DNA of 64,000 bases from an uncultured Lachnospiraceae bacterium (lineage in GTDB: Bacteria; Bacillota; Clostridia; Lachnospirales; Lachnospiraceae): contig CANRIM010000004.1 in NCBI GenBank assembly GCA_947630695.1, forward strand, positions 1 to 64,000. Direction: 5' to 3'. Position 1 is the first letter of the stretch. The number at the start of each line of letters is the position of its first letter. The notes under the pieces are model-generated. The model made no database searches. It was given only the letters and a program-made list of their open reading frames with translations, and was not told the origin of the DNA. Below, in pieces: positions 51,044-60,761 of this stretch. The position numbers and the translations under genes were made by a program.

Positions 51044-53372
51044 AAAACCACTGCCGAAAAAACTGGCAGAAACAGCACAGTCACTGGGTATTGCCGAAGG
51101 ACAGGTCATCGCGTTTGCCTGCCCGGACATGAACAAAGATTGTGCCTTCGTAAAAAGTTATCTGCTGCTGACGAAGGACATGCTGGTGATCATCGACGGA
51201 AAAGTCGATCCCGGCAATGTATTTGTTTCGGAAAGCCTGGGAGAAGCCCCCGGAGAAACAACGGATGTTTCGGAGCATGAGATCCGTAAGATCCCGTTGG
51301 AAGATCTGGACGCCCTGAAACTCAGCGCGCAGATTCGAACCGGGCTGATGTACTGCGAGGGCAGAACCACCGAAGTGCTTTCTTATTTTACGATTGCGCG
51401 GTATGGGGAAATGCTGCAGCTGGCTGCGGCTTTCACACAACTGAAAAATCCCAAAGCCGGTACGGAGACAGAAGGAGAGGGCCGGCGCAGAAGAAGGCGG
51501 CCGGATGCCGCGGCCCGCAGGCCCATGGAAGACGCGCTAGAGGAAACGGCGGAGACAGAGAAAAAAATGCGGCCCCGGGAACATCTGCCGGTATCGTTGC
51601 GGCTGTTTTCCTATCTGAAACCCCACAGGTTCCGGCTGGCGCTGGTATTTTTGTGTTATATTGCGGTGGCTGCCTGTAATCTGGTCTGGCCGTACCTGTC
51701 CGGAACGGTGCTTTACGATCAGATCATGAGCAGAGACCCCGGGATTTTAAAGACCCTGCACATTCAGGGCAATCGATTCATTCTGGCACTGGGACTGGTG
51801 GTGCTGGGCATGGCAGCCGCGAAATTCCTGATTATGGTGATTTCCATTCTGCAGAATCTGCTCAATGCGGTGATTTCCAATCATGTCATTATGACCCTCA
51901 GAAACGATGTGTTTGCATCCATGGGCGAATTGGAACTGCGGTATTTTCAGAATGCCCAGACCGGAACGCTGATGGTCCGCGTCCTGCAGGATGCCAATAT
52001 CGTCAGCCGCCTGATTGTGGATGAGATGCCGGGATGCATTATCAATATTTTCACACTGGTTTCCACCGTGGCCATTATGTTTTCTCTGGATGTGAAGCTG
52101 GCTTTTGCTTCCTTGCTGCTGCTGCCGCTGACGGTGTTCATGAGCGCAAAGATCCGGCCCCGGCTGCACGTGCTGTTCGGAAAGCGGCACAGGGCGGAGC
52201 GGAGACTGAATACCGCTTTGAATGACAATATTACCGGCGCCCGGGTGGTGAAAGTTTTCGGCAAGGAACCGGAAGAAATTCAAAAATTTGAAAATACCAA
52301 CCAGAAAGTACAGGATGCGGAGGTGGATATCACAAAATTCTCCGGGCTGTTCAACGCTTCCTATTCTTTTGTAGAGGAAATGTCCACGCTGTTCATCTGG
52401 GCCATCGGCGCATATCTGGTGCTGCGAACGGAGTATATTTCCTATGGCCTGCTGCTGACCTTTATCGGTTATGTGGCGCAGATGAACCGACCGATTCAGG
52501 ATCTGGTGCGGATTTTCCGCCAGTGGGTAGATTCCATGAACGCGGCGGAGCGTCTGTTTGAAATCATCGATGCCCAGCCGCAGATCACGGATGCGCCGGA
52601 TGCGTTGGATCTGGATCATGCAAGAGGCGAAATTGAACTGAAAAATGTATATTTCGGCTATGAACCCAACATTCCGGTATTTGAGGATTTCAGTTTCAAG
52701 GTGCCTGCCGGGTCCATGCTTGGCATTGTGGGCCGCAGCGGCGCAGGCAAGACTACGCTGGTGAATATCATTTCCCGGATGTATGAGGTGAACAAAGGCA
52801 GTATACGGATCGACGGCGTGGATATCCGGGACATTTCTCTGAAATCCCTGCGGAAGAATATCGCGATGGTTTCCCAGGAAACCTATATTTTCATCGGGAC
52901 CATTGCCGAAAATATCGCCTATGCCAAACCGGAGGCCACAAGAGAGGAGATTATTGCGGCGGCAAAACTGGCCAGCGCCCATGATTTCATCTGCAAACTG
53001 CCGGATGGGTATGATACCGTCATCGGCGCTTCGGGCAGAAATCTTTCCGGCGGAGAACGGCAGCGGCTGTCCATTGCCCGGGCAGTGCTGGCAGATCCGA
53101 AGATATTGATTCTGGATGAAGCGACTGCCTCCGTGGATACGGAAACGGAACGGGCGATCCAGACTTCCTTGGCTGCCCTTTCCAAAAACAGGACGACACT
53201 TTCCATTGCCCACCGGCTTTCCACGCTGCGGGATGCGGATTATCTGATTGTACTGGAACACGGAAAAATTACGGAGCAGGGAACCCATGAAGAACTGATG
53301 CGACTGAACGGAACTTACTGTATGCTGAAAGAGCTGCAGACAAATGCACTGGCACTGAAAGGATTGGAGTAG
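51036..53372 (+). CDS. ABC exporter half-transporter with an N-terminal PH-like domain
   Basis: A 778-residue fused membrane-ATPase exporter. Residues 1-140 are a soluble domain with the VxxRxxLVIxDG pattern of bacterial PH-like modules (here LLLTKDMLVIIDGK), then a basic linker (RRRRRRP). Six membrane helices run from about 200 to 480; the ATPase has Walker A GRSGAGKTTLVN, signature LSGGERQRLSIA and Walker B ILILDEATASVD with catalytic Glu. It is complete and ATP-hydrolysing. It precedes a DUF1854 gene and a second exporter of like design, so the two probably form a heterodimer. ATG 51036 fits GGAG seven bases upstream. Confidence 0.88.
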   Translation: MDKKPLPKKLAETAQSLGIAEGQVIAFACPDMNKDCAFVKSYLLLTKDMLVIIDGKVDPGNVFVSESLGEAPGETTDVSEHEIRKIPLEDLDALKLSAQIRTGLMYCEGRTTEVLSYFTIARYGEMLQLAAAFTQLKNPKAGTETEGEGRRRRRRPDAAARRPMEDALEETAETEKKMRPREHLPVSLRLFSYLKPHRFRLALVFLCYIAVAACNLVWPYLSGTVLYDQIMSRDPGILKTLHIQGNRFILALGLVVLGMAAAKFLIMVISILQNLLNAVISNHVIMTLRNDVFASMGELELRYFQNAQTGTLMVRVLQDANIVSRLIVDEMPGCIINIFTLVSTVAIMFSLDVKLAFASLLLLPLTVFMSAKIRPRLHVLFGKRHRAERRLNTALNDNITGARVVKVFGKEPEEIQKFENTNQKVQDAEVDITKFSGLFNASYSFVEEMSTLFIWAIGAYLVLRTEYISYGLLLTFIGYVAQMNRPIQDLVRIFRQWVDSMNAAERLFEIIDAQPQITDAPDALDLDHARGEIELKNVYFGYEPNIPVFEDFSFKVPAGSMLGIVGRSGAGKTTLVNIISRMYEVNKGSIRIDGVDIRDISLKSLRKNIAMVSQETYIFIGTIAENIAYAKPEATREEIIAAAKLASAHDFICKLPDGYDTVIGASGRNLSGGERQRLSIARAVLADPKILILDEATASVDTETERAIQTSLAALSKNRTTLSIAHRLSTLRDADYLIVLEHGKITEQGTHEELMRLNGTYCMLKELQTNALALKGLE

Positions 53373-53377
53373 AGCGT

Positions 53378-53995
53378 ATGGCACCAATGGGAGGACCGCC
53401 GCCGGCAGGCGGAAGAAACAATATGCCGATGCGGGGACCGGGGCCCGTGAATACGCAGGAGGAAATCGATCTGGCGCGGCTTGCAGAACGCTGCGATGAA
53501 ATGATGCAGATCCGTTATCTGGAACCGGCCGACTGTGAATTTGCGGAAAAAGATTCCGGCTTTATTCAGCTGAAAATTGACGAAAAGGTATATACACACG
53601 TGGATATTTACCGGGTGTTTCCCTATACCAATCCTGCCGAATACCTTTCGGTGAGAGATGGGGAAGACGCTTTCCGGGAAATCGGCATCATCCGGCAGCT
53701 TTCGGCATTTCCGGAAGAAACCATAAGCCTGATTGAACGGCATTTGAAGCTGCGGTATTTTACGCCGGAAATCAAAGAAATCCTGTTTGTCAGACGCCGG
53801 GCAGGCGTAGTGACGATGAAGGTCCGGACCGAATACGGCGAATGCCGGTTTGCGTTCCGGAACAACAGCAACGCCGTGATCCGGCTGGGAGAAAACAGGG
53901 TGTTCATTCAGGATATGGATGAAAACCGTTATCAGATTCCGGATGTGACAAAGCTTACCATCCGGGAGCAGAAAAAGCTGGACGCACTTCTGTAA
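53378..53995 (+). CDS. DUF1854 family protein
   Basis: A 205-residue soluble protein. The N-terminal 28 residues are Gly/Pro/Met-rich (MAPMGGPPPAGGRNNM), then a DUF1854 domain with THVDIYRVFPYTNPAEYLSV, SLIERHLKLRYFTPEIKEI and QIPDVTKLTIREQKKL. In Proteobacteria DUF1854 proteins stand beside ABC exporters in cyanophycin operons; their role is unproven. Here it lies five bases after one exporter and ten before the second, so all three should act together. No cyanophycin synthetase is in view. The call rests on remembered family features, without a database search. Confidence 0.8.
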   Translation: MAPMGGPPPAGGRNNMPMRGPGPVNTQEEIDLARLAERCDEMMQIRYLEPADCEFAEKDSGFIQLKIDEKVYTHVDIYRVFPYTNPAEYLSVRDGEDAFREIGIIRQLSAFPEETISLIERHLKLRYFTPEIKEILFVRRRAGVVTMKVRTEYGECRFAFRNNSNAVIRLGENRVFIQDMDENRYQIPDVTKLTIREQKKLDALL

Positions 53996-54005
53996 AGGAA
54001 ATACA

Positions 54006-56192
54006 ATGAATCTGAAATTTGATCTGGACAATCAGACGATGGAAACGCTGCAGCTGCAGCCAAATGAAGAGATCTGGTACTGCGTGCCCCGGGACCTGTC
54101 CCGGGAGGATCAGTTCCTGACGGGTGCGTATGTAGTGGTCACAAACCGAAGGCTTTGCCTGCTTTCCGACGGCCATGTTGTGGAAAGCTATATGCTGTCG
54201 GCCTGTAAAAAACTGGACTGCGAGACGATGATCAACAGCGCGGTGCTGCGGCTGTATTTTAAGGACGGCAGCATCCGCTTTTTCGCCCGCTGTACCATGA
54301 AGCATATCGTGCGGTTTTCCTATGTGGCCAGAGGCGCCACTATGCTGATGCAGGGCAGATTTTACCGGGTGGAAAGCATGGAGTATGAGGCCACCTGCCC
54401 CAAATGCGGCGCCATACTGCAGAATATCCGGACCTGCCCCAACTGCGGCGGCAGAGGCTCGTCCCTGAAGAAAGCCGTGGTGCTGTGCAAACCTTTTGCA
54501 CCCCAGTTTCTGGTACTTTCTCTGTTTACGCTGCTTTCCAGCGCGCTGGCGCTGGCGGGACCGAAGATCCGGCAGGTATTTATCGATTCCTCACTGGCGG
54601 ACAAATCCGGGACGCTGACCGATGTGGTGCGGTTTATCCTGCTGATGCTGGCAATTGCGGTGGGTAATATTGTGCTCAATACGGTGCGAAACATATTTTC
54701 CACCTATCTGGGGGCGCGGATGGCAAAGGAACTGCGCTCGAAGATGTTTCAGAAGGTGCAGAAGCTGGCCCTTGCCCGGATTGAAGATATGAAGCCCGGA
54801 CAGCTGATGAACCGGATCACCAACGATACCACGGATATCCGCCGGTTTATGGAGAATACCTTTGCCAGTACCCTGTCCACCATTGTGACGATGGCGGGGG
54901 CTTTGATCTACATGATGATCATCGACTGGAAGCTGACGCTGGTGTCCCTGGTCTTTGTACCGTTTATGTTTATGATTTCCTATTTTCTGCGGAGCACTTT
55001 TTCGCAGAAATTCCGGCGGGAACGGGAGAAGCGTGATAGCTTGAACAGCCGCCTGCAGGATGTGATCTCCGGCATCAGCGTGGTGAAATCCTTTGGAAAG
55101 GAAGATTATGAAGTCCAGGGATTCCGGAAGCTGAACCGGGAACTGACGGATGTGCTGATTCAGAACTATGCTTTCTTTTATTCGCTGTTCCCCACCATGA
55201 ACTTTATTCTCAATCTCGGCACCTATCTGATTACCTATGCCATGGGTATTTCCGTACTGCGGGGCGCCATGACCGTGGGCGTGCTGATGCAGATGGTGTC
55301 TTACGCAGGCAATCTGTACGGCCCGTTGGAAACCCTGACGAGGCTGCCCCGGGAACTGTCTTCGCTGTTTAACAACGTGGAGCGGATCTATGACGTGCTG
55401 GAAGAGGAAGAAGGCAATTTCCAGTCGGAGGAAGCCGTGGATATCGATCTGCAGGGCGACATTGAATTTGACAATGTCTGCTTCGGCTATAAATCCTATG
55501 AACCGGTTTTAAATGACATTAACCTGCACATTCGGCCGGGAGAGATGATCGGCCTGGTAGGGGCTTCCGGCACCGGAAAGAGCACCATGATCAACCTGAT
55601 CATGCACCTGTACCAGGTAGACAGCGGTGTATTGAAAATCGACGGCGCGGACATCAATCAGATCCGGCAGGCGGATTTGAGGAAACGGATGGGCGTAGTG
55701 CTGCAGGAAACCTTCTTGTTCAACGGCTCTATTCTGGACAATATCCGTTTTTCCAGACCGGAAGCAAGTCTGGAAGAAGTGATTCACGCGGCCAAAATGG
55801 CCAACGCCCATGACTTTATCATACGGACGCCGGACGGGTATAATACCAACGTGGGCGAACGGGGCTACAATCTTTCCGGCGGCGAGCGGCAGCGCATCGC
55901 CATTGCCAGAGCGGTGCTGACCCGGCCGAAGCTGCTGATTCTTGACGAAGCCACCTCCAATCTGGATACGGAGAGCGAATACCTGATTCAAAACGCGCTG
56001 GAGCGGCTGGAAAAACAGTGTACTACGATTGCCATTGCCCACCGGCTGTCCACGCTGAAAAACGCGGACCGGCTGGTGGTCATTGACAATCATCATATCA
56101 TAGAAGAAGGAAGCCATGAGGAACTGCTGAAGAAAAAAGGCGTCTACTACGGGCTGGTGACGGCACAGCTGGAAATGGCAAAGGTGGGATAA
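54006..56192 (+). CDS. ABC exporter half-transporter with PH-like domain and zinc ribbon
   Basis: A 728-residue exporter subunit. Residues 1-118 form a PH-like domain (VVVTNRRLCLLSDG); a zinc ribbon with CPKC and CPNC near residues 129-147 follows; then six membrane helices (about 165-450) and the ATPase with Walker A GASGTGKSTMIN, signature LSGGERQRIAIA and Walker B LLILDEATSNLD. All catalytic motifs are intact. The mirrored N-terminal domain in the partner suggests a common docking site, perhaps for the DUF1854 protein, but this is inferred. It ends two bases before the hydrolase gene. Confidence 0.88.
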   Translation: MNLKFDLDNQTMETLQLQPNEEIWYCVPRDLSREDQFLTGAYVVVTNRRLCLLSDGHVVESYMLSACKKLDCETMINSAVLRLYFKDGSIRFFARCTMKHIVRFSYVARGATMLMQGRFYRVESMEYEATCPKCGAILQNIRTCPNCGGRGSSLKKAVVLCKPFAPQFLVLSLFTLLSSALALAGPKIRQVFIDSSLADKSGTLTDVVRFILLMLAIAVGNIVLNTVRNIFSTYLGARMAKELRSKMFQKVQKLALARIEDMKPGQLMNRITNDTTDIRRFMENTFASTLSTIVTMAGALIYMMIIDWKLTLVSLVFVPFMFMISYFLRSTFSQKFRREREKRDSLNSRLQDVISGISVVKSFGKEDYEVQGFRKLNRELTDVLIQNYAFFYSLFPTMNFILNLGTYLITYAMGISVLRGAMTVGVLMQMVSYAGNLYGPLETLTRLPRELSSLFNNVERIYDVLEEEEGNFQSEEAVDIDLQGDIEFDNVCFGYKSYEPVLNDINLHIRPGEMIGLVGASGTGKSTMINLIMHLYQVDSGVLKIDGADINQIRQADLRKRMGVVLQETFLFNGSILDNIRFSRPEASLEEVIHAAKMANAHDFIIRTPDGYNTNVGERGYNLSGGERQRIAIARAVLTRPKLLILDEATSNLDTESEYLIQNALERLEKQCTTIAIAHRLSTLKNADRLVVIDNHHIIEEGSHEELLKKKGVYYGLVTAQLEMAKVG

Positions 56193-56194
56193 GA

Positions 56195-57058
56195 ATGAAA
56201 ATGCTTCTGGCAATTCTGGTACTGATCGTGCTGCTATTGATTGCGATCTGCGCAGCAACGCTGAAAGTGACCGGAAGGGGCGCAAAGCGGAAGTTTGAAA
56301 GCGTGGGAGAACAGGAACTGTCGATTTTGTCGGCGGATGGCCTGCGCCTGTATGCAGATGTGGCGGACTGCCCGGGTGCAAAGGGAACGATCCTGATGTT
56401 TCACGGGTATCACTCCTGCCCGGTACGGGATTTTTCCACGATACATACGGACTACGCCCGTTTGGGCTATCGCTGCGTTTATGTGCATCAGCGGGCCCAC
56501 GGAAAAAGCGGCGGGCATTTTACCTGCCTGGGCATCAAAGAGAAGGAAGACTGCCTGGCATGGACCCGCTGTATCAATGAAACCTACGGTGCGGATGCGC
56601 CGGTCTTTTTATCCGGCGTTTCCATGGGGGCTACTACCGTGCTTCTGGCGGCGGGCAGCGCTTTGCCGGCCAATATCAGGGGTGTCATCGCGGACTGCGG
56701 CTTTACCTCGCCGAAGGAGATTCTGGCCTATTTGCTGGAAAACAAATATCATCTTCCCTCCAGACTGGTGCTGCCTGTGATGTCGGCGGCGATCCGTCTG
56801 TCGGCGGGATACCGGCCGGATGCAGCGTCCACGCCGGCGGCAATGCAGCAGATCCGGATTCCGGTACTTTTGATTCACGGCAAAGCGGACCGCTTCGTGC
56901 CCTGTGAGATGAGCGTCCGGAATCAGACGGCGGCCCGGGGAAACTGTACATTGCTTCTGGTGGAAGGCGCGCGGCATGCAAAGAGTTTCGAAACGGACCC
57001 TGAACGGTATCTGGCGGCCGTAAAAAAATTTATCCGAAGCTGCGAAGCATCCGCGTGA
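56195..57058 (+). CDS. Membrane-anchored alpha/beta hydrolase
   Basis: A 287-residue serine hydrolase of the alpha/beta fold. A hydrophobic N-terminal segment (residues 3-24) anchors it with the enzyme probably outside or at the membrane face. The triad is visible: Ser in LSGVSMGATTV near residue 145, Asp in HGKADRFVP near residue 234, and His in EGARHAKSF near residue 263; MFHGYHSCPVRDFS near residue 70 gives the oxyanion hole. It ends the sialidase-ABC-DUF1854-ABC operon and is followed by a terminator. Substrate unknown; a lipid or peptide ester exported by the ABC pair is possible but speculative. Confidence 0.85.
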   Translation: MKMLLAILVLIVLLLIAICAATLKVTGRGAKRKFESVGEQELSILSADGLRLYADVADCPGAKGTILMFHGYHSCPVRDFSTIHTDYARLGYRCVYVHQRAHGKSGGHFTCLGIKEKEDCLAWTRCINETYGADAPVFLSGVSMGATTVLLAAGSALPANIRGVIADCGFTSPKEILAYLLENKYHLPSRLVLPVMSAAIRLSAGYRPDAASTPAAMQQIRIPVLLIHGKADRFVPCEMSVRNQTAARGNCTLLLVEGARHAKSFETDPERYLAAVKKFIRSCEASA

Positions 57059-57082
57059 GCAAAATCAAAAGAATGAAAAAAA

Positions 57083-57126
57083 GGCCTGCAGACCTTTCCG
57101 TATCGGAAAAGTCCGCAGGTTTTTTG
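57083..57126. terminator. Bidirectional terminator between convergent genes
   Basis: CCTGCAGACCTTTCCG and CGGAAAAGTCCGCAGG pair over about 16 bp with two mismatches; AAAAAAAGG on the left and TTTTTT on the right serve both strands. Confidence 0.85.
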
Positions 57127-57151
57127 TGTGTTCCGGTGCTGTATACAGGAT

Positions 57152-59515
57152 TTAGTAGATTTCGCCGATGGGTGAAGGCGGTTCCTCCTGCAGATCCTTG
57201 GAATCGATGAGTTTTCCGCCCCGGAAGGTGTACTCGGCGGTGACGTTGCCCCGTTTTCTTCCGTAAGTCTGGGCAATTCCGTCTGCATCCTTGTTTACAA
57301 AACGCGCTCTGGTTTTGAGCTTTTCGGAACCCGTCCAGTAGGTGGTGAGAATATGGGCGCCTCCCGGCGCAACATCGATCCGGTATGTGGGATAGCCTTC
57401 CCGGTCGTAGGAGACGTATTCGCCCACACGTCTGCCCAGATGATAGCTGCCTTTACTCATCACGGAACCGTCCGGATAATAGAAGACTTCCTCGCCTTCC
57501 ATCAGGAATCTGCCGTCGTCGGCCAGGCCGCCGGACCATTTGCAGCGCAGGCTGCCGTCCTCGTAATATTCCGTAAACTGCTGAATCTCGGAAACGTAAG
57601 CCGTGGCGTGGGTCTGCATCAGCGCTGTGTCTTCGGGAGACGTGCTTTCGTGGGACAGCAGCCAGGCTTCATTGAATTCAAAGTGCAGCAGATGTTTGTT
57701 GTTGGAAGCTACAACATGAATCATGCCGTTGGGCGCCTGCTTGCAGACACTGTAGCCCAAAGTCGTCTGTCCGCCGAACTCTGCTTTGTTTTTGCTCTTG
57801 GAGCGTTCCGCGCCCCACATCTGGGTAATGTGCCAGTGCTGGCCATCGTCGTCGGACCAGGCCGCGTAGGAACCGCTTTCTTTGACGTCCGCCGGTTTCT
57901 GATTTTTCTTGTTCTGGAAATCGCCGCACATAAAAAGCCGTCCGGACTGCAGTTTGATAATGCAGGGGCGCTGTCCCGAGAACATCATCGGGAAGGGCGT
58001 CTTGATAGTGGTCCAGGTTTCTCCTTCATCGTGAGAAACAGAGGCGGGCATATAATAGGAATCTTCATACATGGAGTTTTTGCCGCCCATGCCCAGCAGC
58101 GTGCCGTTGCCAAGCTCTACAAAGCTGGTATGCCGGCCTGCGGTCCTGCCGGAAGGATTTTCCCAGGTCTTCATATTGTCATGGCTGCGCCAGAGTACGC
58201 TGGACGGAACCATGGGCGCGTCCGAAGCCATATAAAAGGTGCCGTCTTTGGCGCGGATACAGGAGTTAATGGGCTGCCTTACCAGCTCGCTTACTTTATT
58301 TTTAAAGAAAGGAAACTGTACCGGGCTCCAGGTGACGCCGTTGTCTTTGGAGGACACATACTGGAAAGGGAAAGAATGATCCAGCTGCTGCCAGCCCCAG
58401 AAATGGTAGATGGTGCCGTCCTGATCCGTAAACATGTTGGGGGCGTGATCGTTGACGCCAACGGGATTGAGCCAGACATCCGGCAGCTCCCATTCATCGC
58501 AGCCGGCCCGAAGCCTTGCGCCGGCAAGTCCGGATTCCGCATCGTACTCATGATAGGTGGAGTAGATGGACAGCAGCAGGTCGCCGTTGGGACATACTGT
58601 CAGCGCCGGGGAATGGTGATGATTGCGGAAGAGCGGGGAAAATCCCGTCGCAATGATTTCCTCATGAGGGGAATTGTCCGGCGGCGTCGGGAAAATATAG
58701 CGTTTCCGGAAATAGGGCTTTTCCGGATCCGGCGCCTGCAGCAGTTGGGGATTATTCTGATGTACGTTTTCGGAAACTCTGGAAAGAGGCGGACATACCG
58801 TTACCTCCGGGAAGTCGCCGCAGGCAACCCGAAAACCGATGATGTGCCGTCCGAAATCATTGTTGGTATCCTCCGGATAATGCCGGTAAGAAGGCGGCAG
58901 CGCGCCTCTGCGCCAGAGATCCAGCGGATAGGCGGTGTATCTGCCCGGATTGTCCAGGTAACCGCCCCGGATGACTTTAAACATGCCTTCTGCGGGACCT
59001 GCCGGATCGGTCTGATCCAGATCGCTGTAGACGGAGTACCAGTCGAAGCACCATTCACGGATATGGCTGTCGCACATCCGGTCGATGTTAAGCTCCGTAG
59101 ATTTCCTTGCAGCGGCTTCCCATTCCGCTTCTGTGGGAAGACGGTAGAAGAGGCCTTCCTTTTCGGAGAGCCATTTGCAGAATTCCGCCGCTTCATACCA
59201 GCTGACGCCCAGGACGAAACCACGATACTGTTCCGTGTCGGAGTCCTGCTGATAACGTTCCCTGTAAAATGTGTCAAACAATTCTTTTTTTATCGGTTCA
59301 TCAGATATAAAATACGGTTTGGACATCATACACTTATGTGAGGGGAGTGCATCGGGACAGTCGTCAATATTGCCCCCGCCCCTTCTGTATTCATGCGGCG
59401 CCACAAAAACCATACGCAGTCCGCATCCGTTGGTAAAATCCGCTTCCTGCGCCGGCAGCGGAAAAGAACCGAAATCAAAAGGTTCATATGTCTGCCTGTC
59501 TGTATTGTTGGACAT
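57152..59515 (-). CDS. Fusion of FGE/SUMF-like, sialidase-propeller and MORN-like domains
   Basis: A 787-residue cytoplasmic-looking protein. Residues about 20-235 are a formylglycine-generating-enzyme-type (SUMF1) domain, with [32 protein letters not shown] and [11 protein letters not shown]; the paired active-site cysteines of true FGE are not evident. Residues about 255-640 are a six-bladed sialidase-type propeller with Asp boxes [17 protein letters not shown] and SDDDGQHW. The last 140 residues have MORN/YwqK-type repeats such as [14 protein letters not shown] and [14 protein letters not shown]. No signal peptide is seen. It is transcribed alone, opposite to the ABC-DUF1854 cluster. Function unknown. 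Confidence 0.8.
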   Translation of the reverse strand: MSNNTDRQTYEPFDFGSFPLPAQEADFTNGCGLRMVFVAPHEYRRGGGNIDDCPDALPSHKCMMSKPYFISDEPIKKELFDTFYRERYQQDSDTEQYRGFVLGVSWYEAAEFCKWLSEKEGLFYRLPTEAEWEAAARKSTELNIDRMCDSHIREWCFDWYSVYSDLDQTDPAGPAEGMFKVIRGGYLDNPGRYTAYPLDLWRRGALPPSYRHYPEDTNNDFGRHIIGFRVACGDFPEVTVCPPLSRVSENVHQNNPQLLQAPDPEKPYFRKRYIFPTPPDNSPHEEIIATGFSPLFRNHHHSPALTVCPNGDLLLSIYSTYHEYDAESGLAGARLRAGCDEWELPDVWLNPVGVNDHAPNMFTDQDGTIYHFWGWQQLDHSFPFQYVSSKDNGVTWSPVQFPFFKNKVSELVRQPINSCIRAKDGTFYMASDAPMVPSSVLWRSHDNMKTWENPSGRTAGRHTSFVELGNGTLLGMGGKNSMYEDSYYMPASVSHDEGETWTTIKTPFPMMFSGQRPCIIKLQSGRLFMCGDFQNKKNQKPADVKESGSYAAWSDDDGQHWHITQMWGAERSKSKNKAEFGGQTTLGYSVCKQAPNGMIHVVASNNKHLLHFEFNEAWLLSHESTSPEDTALMQTHATAYVSEIQQFTEYYEDGSLRCKWSGGLADDGRFLMEGEEVFYYPDGSVMSKGSYHLGRRVGEYVSYDREGYPTYRIDVAPGGAHILTTYWTGSEKLKTRARFVNKDADGIAQTYGRKRGNVTAEYTFRGGKLIDSKDLQEEPPSPIGEIY

Positions 59516-59858
59516 GATATTCCCTCCTTTTTGAATGATTCAGATATATTGCTGAAAAAATACTCTGATTTTATACATAATGGAATTATAACATAGATTC
59601 CCCGGCAGTTCTTACCTGAATTTATGAAATTGTGAATAAATTATGAACAAGAATTTTTGGCACTAATTACATAATATTTGCGGCAGAGAAAGACGATTCG
59701 ACAGCACTTTTGGAGATTAGACAAAAATACATGCATAATAGATTTTTTTACATCTTATTGAACACCAAAAAGTGGTATTATTTTAAACAAATATAAACTA
59801 AGTATGATTATGCTCATTTGTTGAAAATGACGGTCAGGAAAAGGCAGGTGACAGTATT
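59516..59858. other. 343-base intergenic region, AT-rich
   Basis: Divergent start region of the FGE-sialidase gene (minus) and the DapA-family gene (plus). TATAAT is present on the minus strand at 59590-59585, without a clear -35. An imperfect dyad AACACC-AAAAA-GTGGTATT lies at 59761-59779, a possible operator. No gene was seen. Confidence 0.5.
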
Positions 59859-60761
59859 ATGCGGCTTGAAGGAATCATTTCAGCCATGGTAACGCCAATG
59901 AATCCGGATGAATCGGTGAATTTTGACGAATTGAAAAATCAGGTCAACCGGCAGATCCAGGCAGGCGTTGCCTCTGTTTTTTGTCTTGGAACCAACGGTG
60001 AGTTTTACGCCTTGTCCTGTGAGGAAAAGAAGCAGGTGATGAAGGCGGTGACAGAGACGGCTGCAGGCAGAGTTCCGGTGCTTGCGGGAACAGGCGCGGT
60101 TACCACGGAAGAGACGATAGAGCTTACCACCTATGCAAAACAGATCGGCGTGGATGCGGTATCCATTATTTCTCCGTATTTTGCCGGTATCAGCCAGGAC
60201 GGGTTGTACAGACATTTCAAAAAAGTGTCGGAGACCTGCCAGATGCCGGTGATCATGTATAATATTCCGGCCAGAACAGGCGTGAATATTTCCTATCAGA
60301 CAGTAAAAAAGCTTGCGGAGCTTCCTTATATTATCGGGATCAAAGACAGCAGCGGCAATTTCGACAATACCCTTCGGTATATTGAAGAAACACCGGAGGA
60401 TTTTATCGTGCTCTGCGGAAATGATTCCCTGATCCTCTGGACGCTGATGGCAGGCGGCAACGGCGGTATTTCCGGCGTTACCAATATCGCACCGGAGCAT
60501 ATGGTGAAGATCTATACGCTCTGGAAAGAGGGACGGATGAAGGAAGCAAAAAAAGCCCAGGATGACATTCGCTGCATCCGGGACTGCTTCGCGGGCAACA
60601 ATCCCAATTCCGTCGTCAAACGTACCACAGAGCTGCTGGGCTATCCTGTGGGAGCGGCGAGAGCGCCGTTTGATGTGCAGGATCCTGCGCTGGATGAAAA
60701 AATCAGAAAGGCAGTCGCAAAATTTGAGGAACTGACGGGTGAGCATTTGTGTATCAGATAA
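59859..60761 (+). CDS. Dihydrodipicolinate synthase / N-acetylneuraminate lyase family protein
   Basis: A 300-residue Schiff-base aldolase. The catalytic lysine is in IIGIKDSSG (K162) and the tyrosine in IMYNIPARTG (Y134); GTNGEFYALSCEEK near residue 45 carries the threonine pair region. This backbone is shared by DapA (lysine synthesis), NanA (sialic acid lyase) and sugar-acid aldolases, and sequence alone does not separate them. Its neighbours, an iron alcohol dehydrogenase and a sugar-binding protein, favour catabolism of a sugar acid over lysine synthesis. The presence of two sialidase-fold genes to the left keeps NanA-like activity open. Start codon ATG follows AGGTGACAG. Confidence 0.92.
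   Translation: MRLEGIISAMVTPMNPDESVNFDELKNQVNRQIQAGVASVFCLGTNGEFYALSCEEKKQVMKAVTETAAGRVPVLAGTGAVTTEETIELTTYAKQIGVDAVSIISPYFAGISQDGLYRHFKKVSETCQMPVIMYNIPARTGVNISYQTVKKLAELPYIIGIKDSSGNFDNTLRYIEETPEDFIVLCGNDSLILWTLMAGGNGGISGVTNIAPEHMVKIYTLWKEGRMKEAKKAQDDIRCIRDCFAGNNPNSVVKRTTELLGYPVGAARAPFDVQDPALDEKIRKAVAKFEELTGEHLCIR

Noticed and set aside
48905..51136. Long open frame (743 codons) on the minus strand
   Set aside because: It lies opposite the NlpC and sialidase-fold genes, which have signal peptide, catalytic motifs and good ribosome binding sites; the minus-strand product is rich in His and Arg with no motif.
51747..53387. Long minus-strand frame (546 codons)
   Set aside because: Antisense of the first ABC exporter gene, composition like a shadow frame.
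57353..59341. Long open frame (662 codons) on the plus strand
   Set aside because: It is antisense to the FGE-sialidase fusion, whose domains and start site are clear; the plus-strand product has no recognisable domain.
49217..59515. Cyanophycin system
   Set aside because: DUF1854 and ABC exporters occur in such operons elsewhere, but no cyanophycin synthetase or cyanophycinase motif is present in the window.
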